A program made the position numbers and the translations under genes. From NCBI GenBank assembly GCA_018610095.1, contig JAHEOB010000192.1, positions 1-6,827 of the forward strand: a DNA stretch of 6,827 nt, read 5' to 3'. The DNA comes from Halothece sp. MAG. GTDB lineage: Bacteria > Cyanobacteriota > Cyanobacteriia > Cyanobacteriales > Rubidibacteraceae. Shown piece by piece: positions 6,066 through 6,827 of this stretch; position 1 is the first letter of the stretch, and each line of letters begins with the position of its first letter. Below the pieces are notes generated by a model, which saw nothing but the letters and a program-made list of their open reading frames with translations, made no database searches and had not been told where the DNA came from.

Positions 6066-6469
6066 TGCCGATAGTGACGGTAATTGGTTAAAATTTGATT
6101 GTGATCAAAACAGAGATTATTGGGAATTTCCCATAATGGAAAAACTTGTAAATTGTTAGCATCATCCGCTGCTTGAGGAGTGCCCACAGCAGTGGCAATA
6201 AAGACAATACTAACCGTATGTTTGCGAGAATCTCGTTGCGGATCGGAATAAACTTGGAATTGTTCAATGAGTTCAATGTCTAAACTCGTTTCTTCCTGGG
6301 CTTCTCGGATGGCAGCCCGCTCCACTGATTCCCCATAATCAACAAATCCCCCTGGCAGTGCCCAACCATAGGGCGGATTTTGCCGTTCAATCAAAATAAT
6401 GGGTCGCTCCGCGCGATCGCGCAGTTCAATGATAATATCAACCGTTGGAATGGGATTGCGATAGTCCAC
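6020..6469 (-). CDS. Nudix hydrolase (ADP-ribose pyrophosphatase-like)
   Basis: Nudix proteins hydrolyse nucleoside diphosphates linked to another moiety, such as ADP-ribose, NADH or oxidised nucleotides. The 149-residue protein has a Nudix box from Gly41 to Leu63: Gly41, Glu47, then REAQEETSL (55-63) with metal-binding Glu56, Glu59 and Glu60. The usual Gly near the end of the box is Ser62, a mild deviation. WALPGGFVDYGES (36-48) resembles ADP-ribose pyrophosphatase relatives, but the substrate cannot be read from sequence. The start is GTG at 6469-6467; in-frame TAA and TAG lie just upstream and no ATG occurs in the first 145 codons. The last 15 codons run antisense through the 3' end of the branching enzyme gene. 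A TATAAA box ends four bases before the GTG, so a leaderless or nearly leaderless transcript is possible. Confidence 0.9.
   Translation of the reverse strand: MDYRNPIPTVDIIIELRDRAERPIILIERQNPPYGWALPGGFVDYGESVERAAIREAQEETSLDIELIEQFQVYSDPQRDSRKHTVSIVFIATAVGTPQAADDANNLQVFPLWEIPNNLCFDHNQILTNYRHYRHYGCRPNLIGFSMGR
6413..6420. repeat. HIP1 octamer GCGATCGC
   Basis: Sixth perfect copy, inside the Nudix gene. Confidence 0.9.
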
Positions 6470-6513
6470 TGTTTTATAACATTACTACATGAAATTACTG
6501 TACTATTGAATCG

Positions 6514-6827
6514 ATGGTCAATTCAACAAGCCAAGCTGTTAATATTCGTAACCGTGACACGCCTTCTCAGAAAATAACAACTGTCATTGGTGCTGGTTCC
6601 TGGGGATCGACCTTAGGCAAAATTGCCGAACGTAGCGATCATTATGTTCGTTTATGGTCACGACGCAATGCAGAAAGCCTAGAATCAGTTATTCAAGACG
6701 CAGAAATTATCTTATCAGCAATTTCCATGAAAGGGGTTCCCTCCGTTATTGATCGCATCAAAAAAGTGGGACTTCCCAAAGATGCCATTATTGTCACTGC
6801 CACAAAAGGATTGGATGCTGAAACTGC
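6514..6827 (+). CDS. gpsA: Glycerol-3-phosphate dehydrogenase [NAD(P)+], N-terminal part (runs off the right edge)
   Basis: GpsA reduces dihydroxyacetone phosphate to sn-glycerol-3-phosphate for membrane lipid synthesis. There are 104 codons plus two bases. A polar 20-residue leader precedes the Rossmann strand ITTVIGAGSWGSTL (21-34), with the nucleotide loop GAGSWG at 26-31. LWSRR (47-51) follows at the second strand, then DAEIILSAISMKGV (62-75) and IIVTATKGLDAET (92-104), the family's conserved S/TATKG segment. The stretch between LWSRR and DAEII is only about ten residues, much shorter than in the E. coli type; this matches cyanobacterial GpsA as I remember it. The ATG at 6514 is the only candidate, since an in-frame TGA lies at 6490-6492 and the next Met is residue 72. 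No Shine-Dalgarno sequence is seen. It is divergent from the Nudix gene across 44 bp. Confidence 0.92.
   Translation, partial: MVNSTSQAVNIRNRDTPSQKITTVIGAGSWGSTLGKIAERSDHYVRLWSRRNAESLESVIQDAEIILSAISMKGVPSVIDRIKKVGLPKDAIIVTATKGLDAET

Noticed and set aside
6122..6132. Inverted repeat GGGAATTTCCC as a terminator or operator
   Set aside because: It is an 11-bp palindrome with no loop inside Nudix codons, and no T-tract follows.
6380..6577. 65-codon plus-strand frame spanning the Nudix start and the gpsA start
   Set aside because: It overlaps two well-supported genes in other frames and resembles nothing known to me.

Overview
The window looks like a chromosomal segment from a cyanobacterium. 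Six copies of the octamer GCGATCGC (HIP1) are scattered through it. The proteins read as cyanobacterial types: the rsmA-ispE pair, a short-form GpsA and a GH57 alpha-glucan branching enzyme. The DNA is moderately AT-rich. A unicellular or halophilic chroococcalean lineage is a guess from overall feel, not a measurement.

Layout. The left end (minus strand) carries the start of ispE (isoprenoid pathway) and, overlapping it by 38 bp, the complete rsmA (16S rRNA dimethyladenosine transferase). A 64-bp divergent spacer separates rsmA from a plus-strand block: a UDP-glucuronate decarboxylase gene (UDP-xylose synthase, UXS), a UDP-glucose 6-dehydrogenase gene (ugd), and a GH57 1,4-alpha-glucan branching enzyme gene. 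The branching enzyme gene ends tail-to-tail with a minus-strand Nudix hydrolase gene, overlapping it by 46 bp. A 44-bp spacer then leads to the start of gpsA (glycerol-3-phosphate dehydrogenase), which is cut by the right edge.

The main discovery is that the UXS gene contains a 333-residue in-frame intein (1388-2386) with an apparently intact LAGLIDADG homing endonuclease. It sits directly before the Cys-Tyr that opens the catalytic YxxxK motif of this short-chain dehydrogenase. Removing it rebuilds a 311-residue enzyme with the continuous motif RSCYDEGKR. The precursor should therefore be inactive until it splices. The intein ends in Gly-Asn instead of His-Asn and has Cys where block F usually has Asp, so its chemistry is not textbook.

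Functionally, Ugd oxidises UDP-glucose to UDP-glucuronate and UXS decarboxylates that to UDP-xylose, so the pair supplies acidic and pentose sugar donors for extracellular polysaccharide. The adjacent branching enzyme acts on alpha-glucan, which would place nucleotide-sugar and glycogen metabolism side by side. The other genes are housekeeping. I saw no tRNA, rRNA, CRISPR array, insertion sequence or clear rho-independent terminator, and no gene-free stretch longer than 300 bases.
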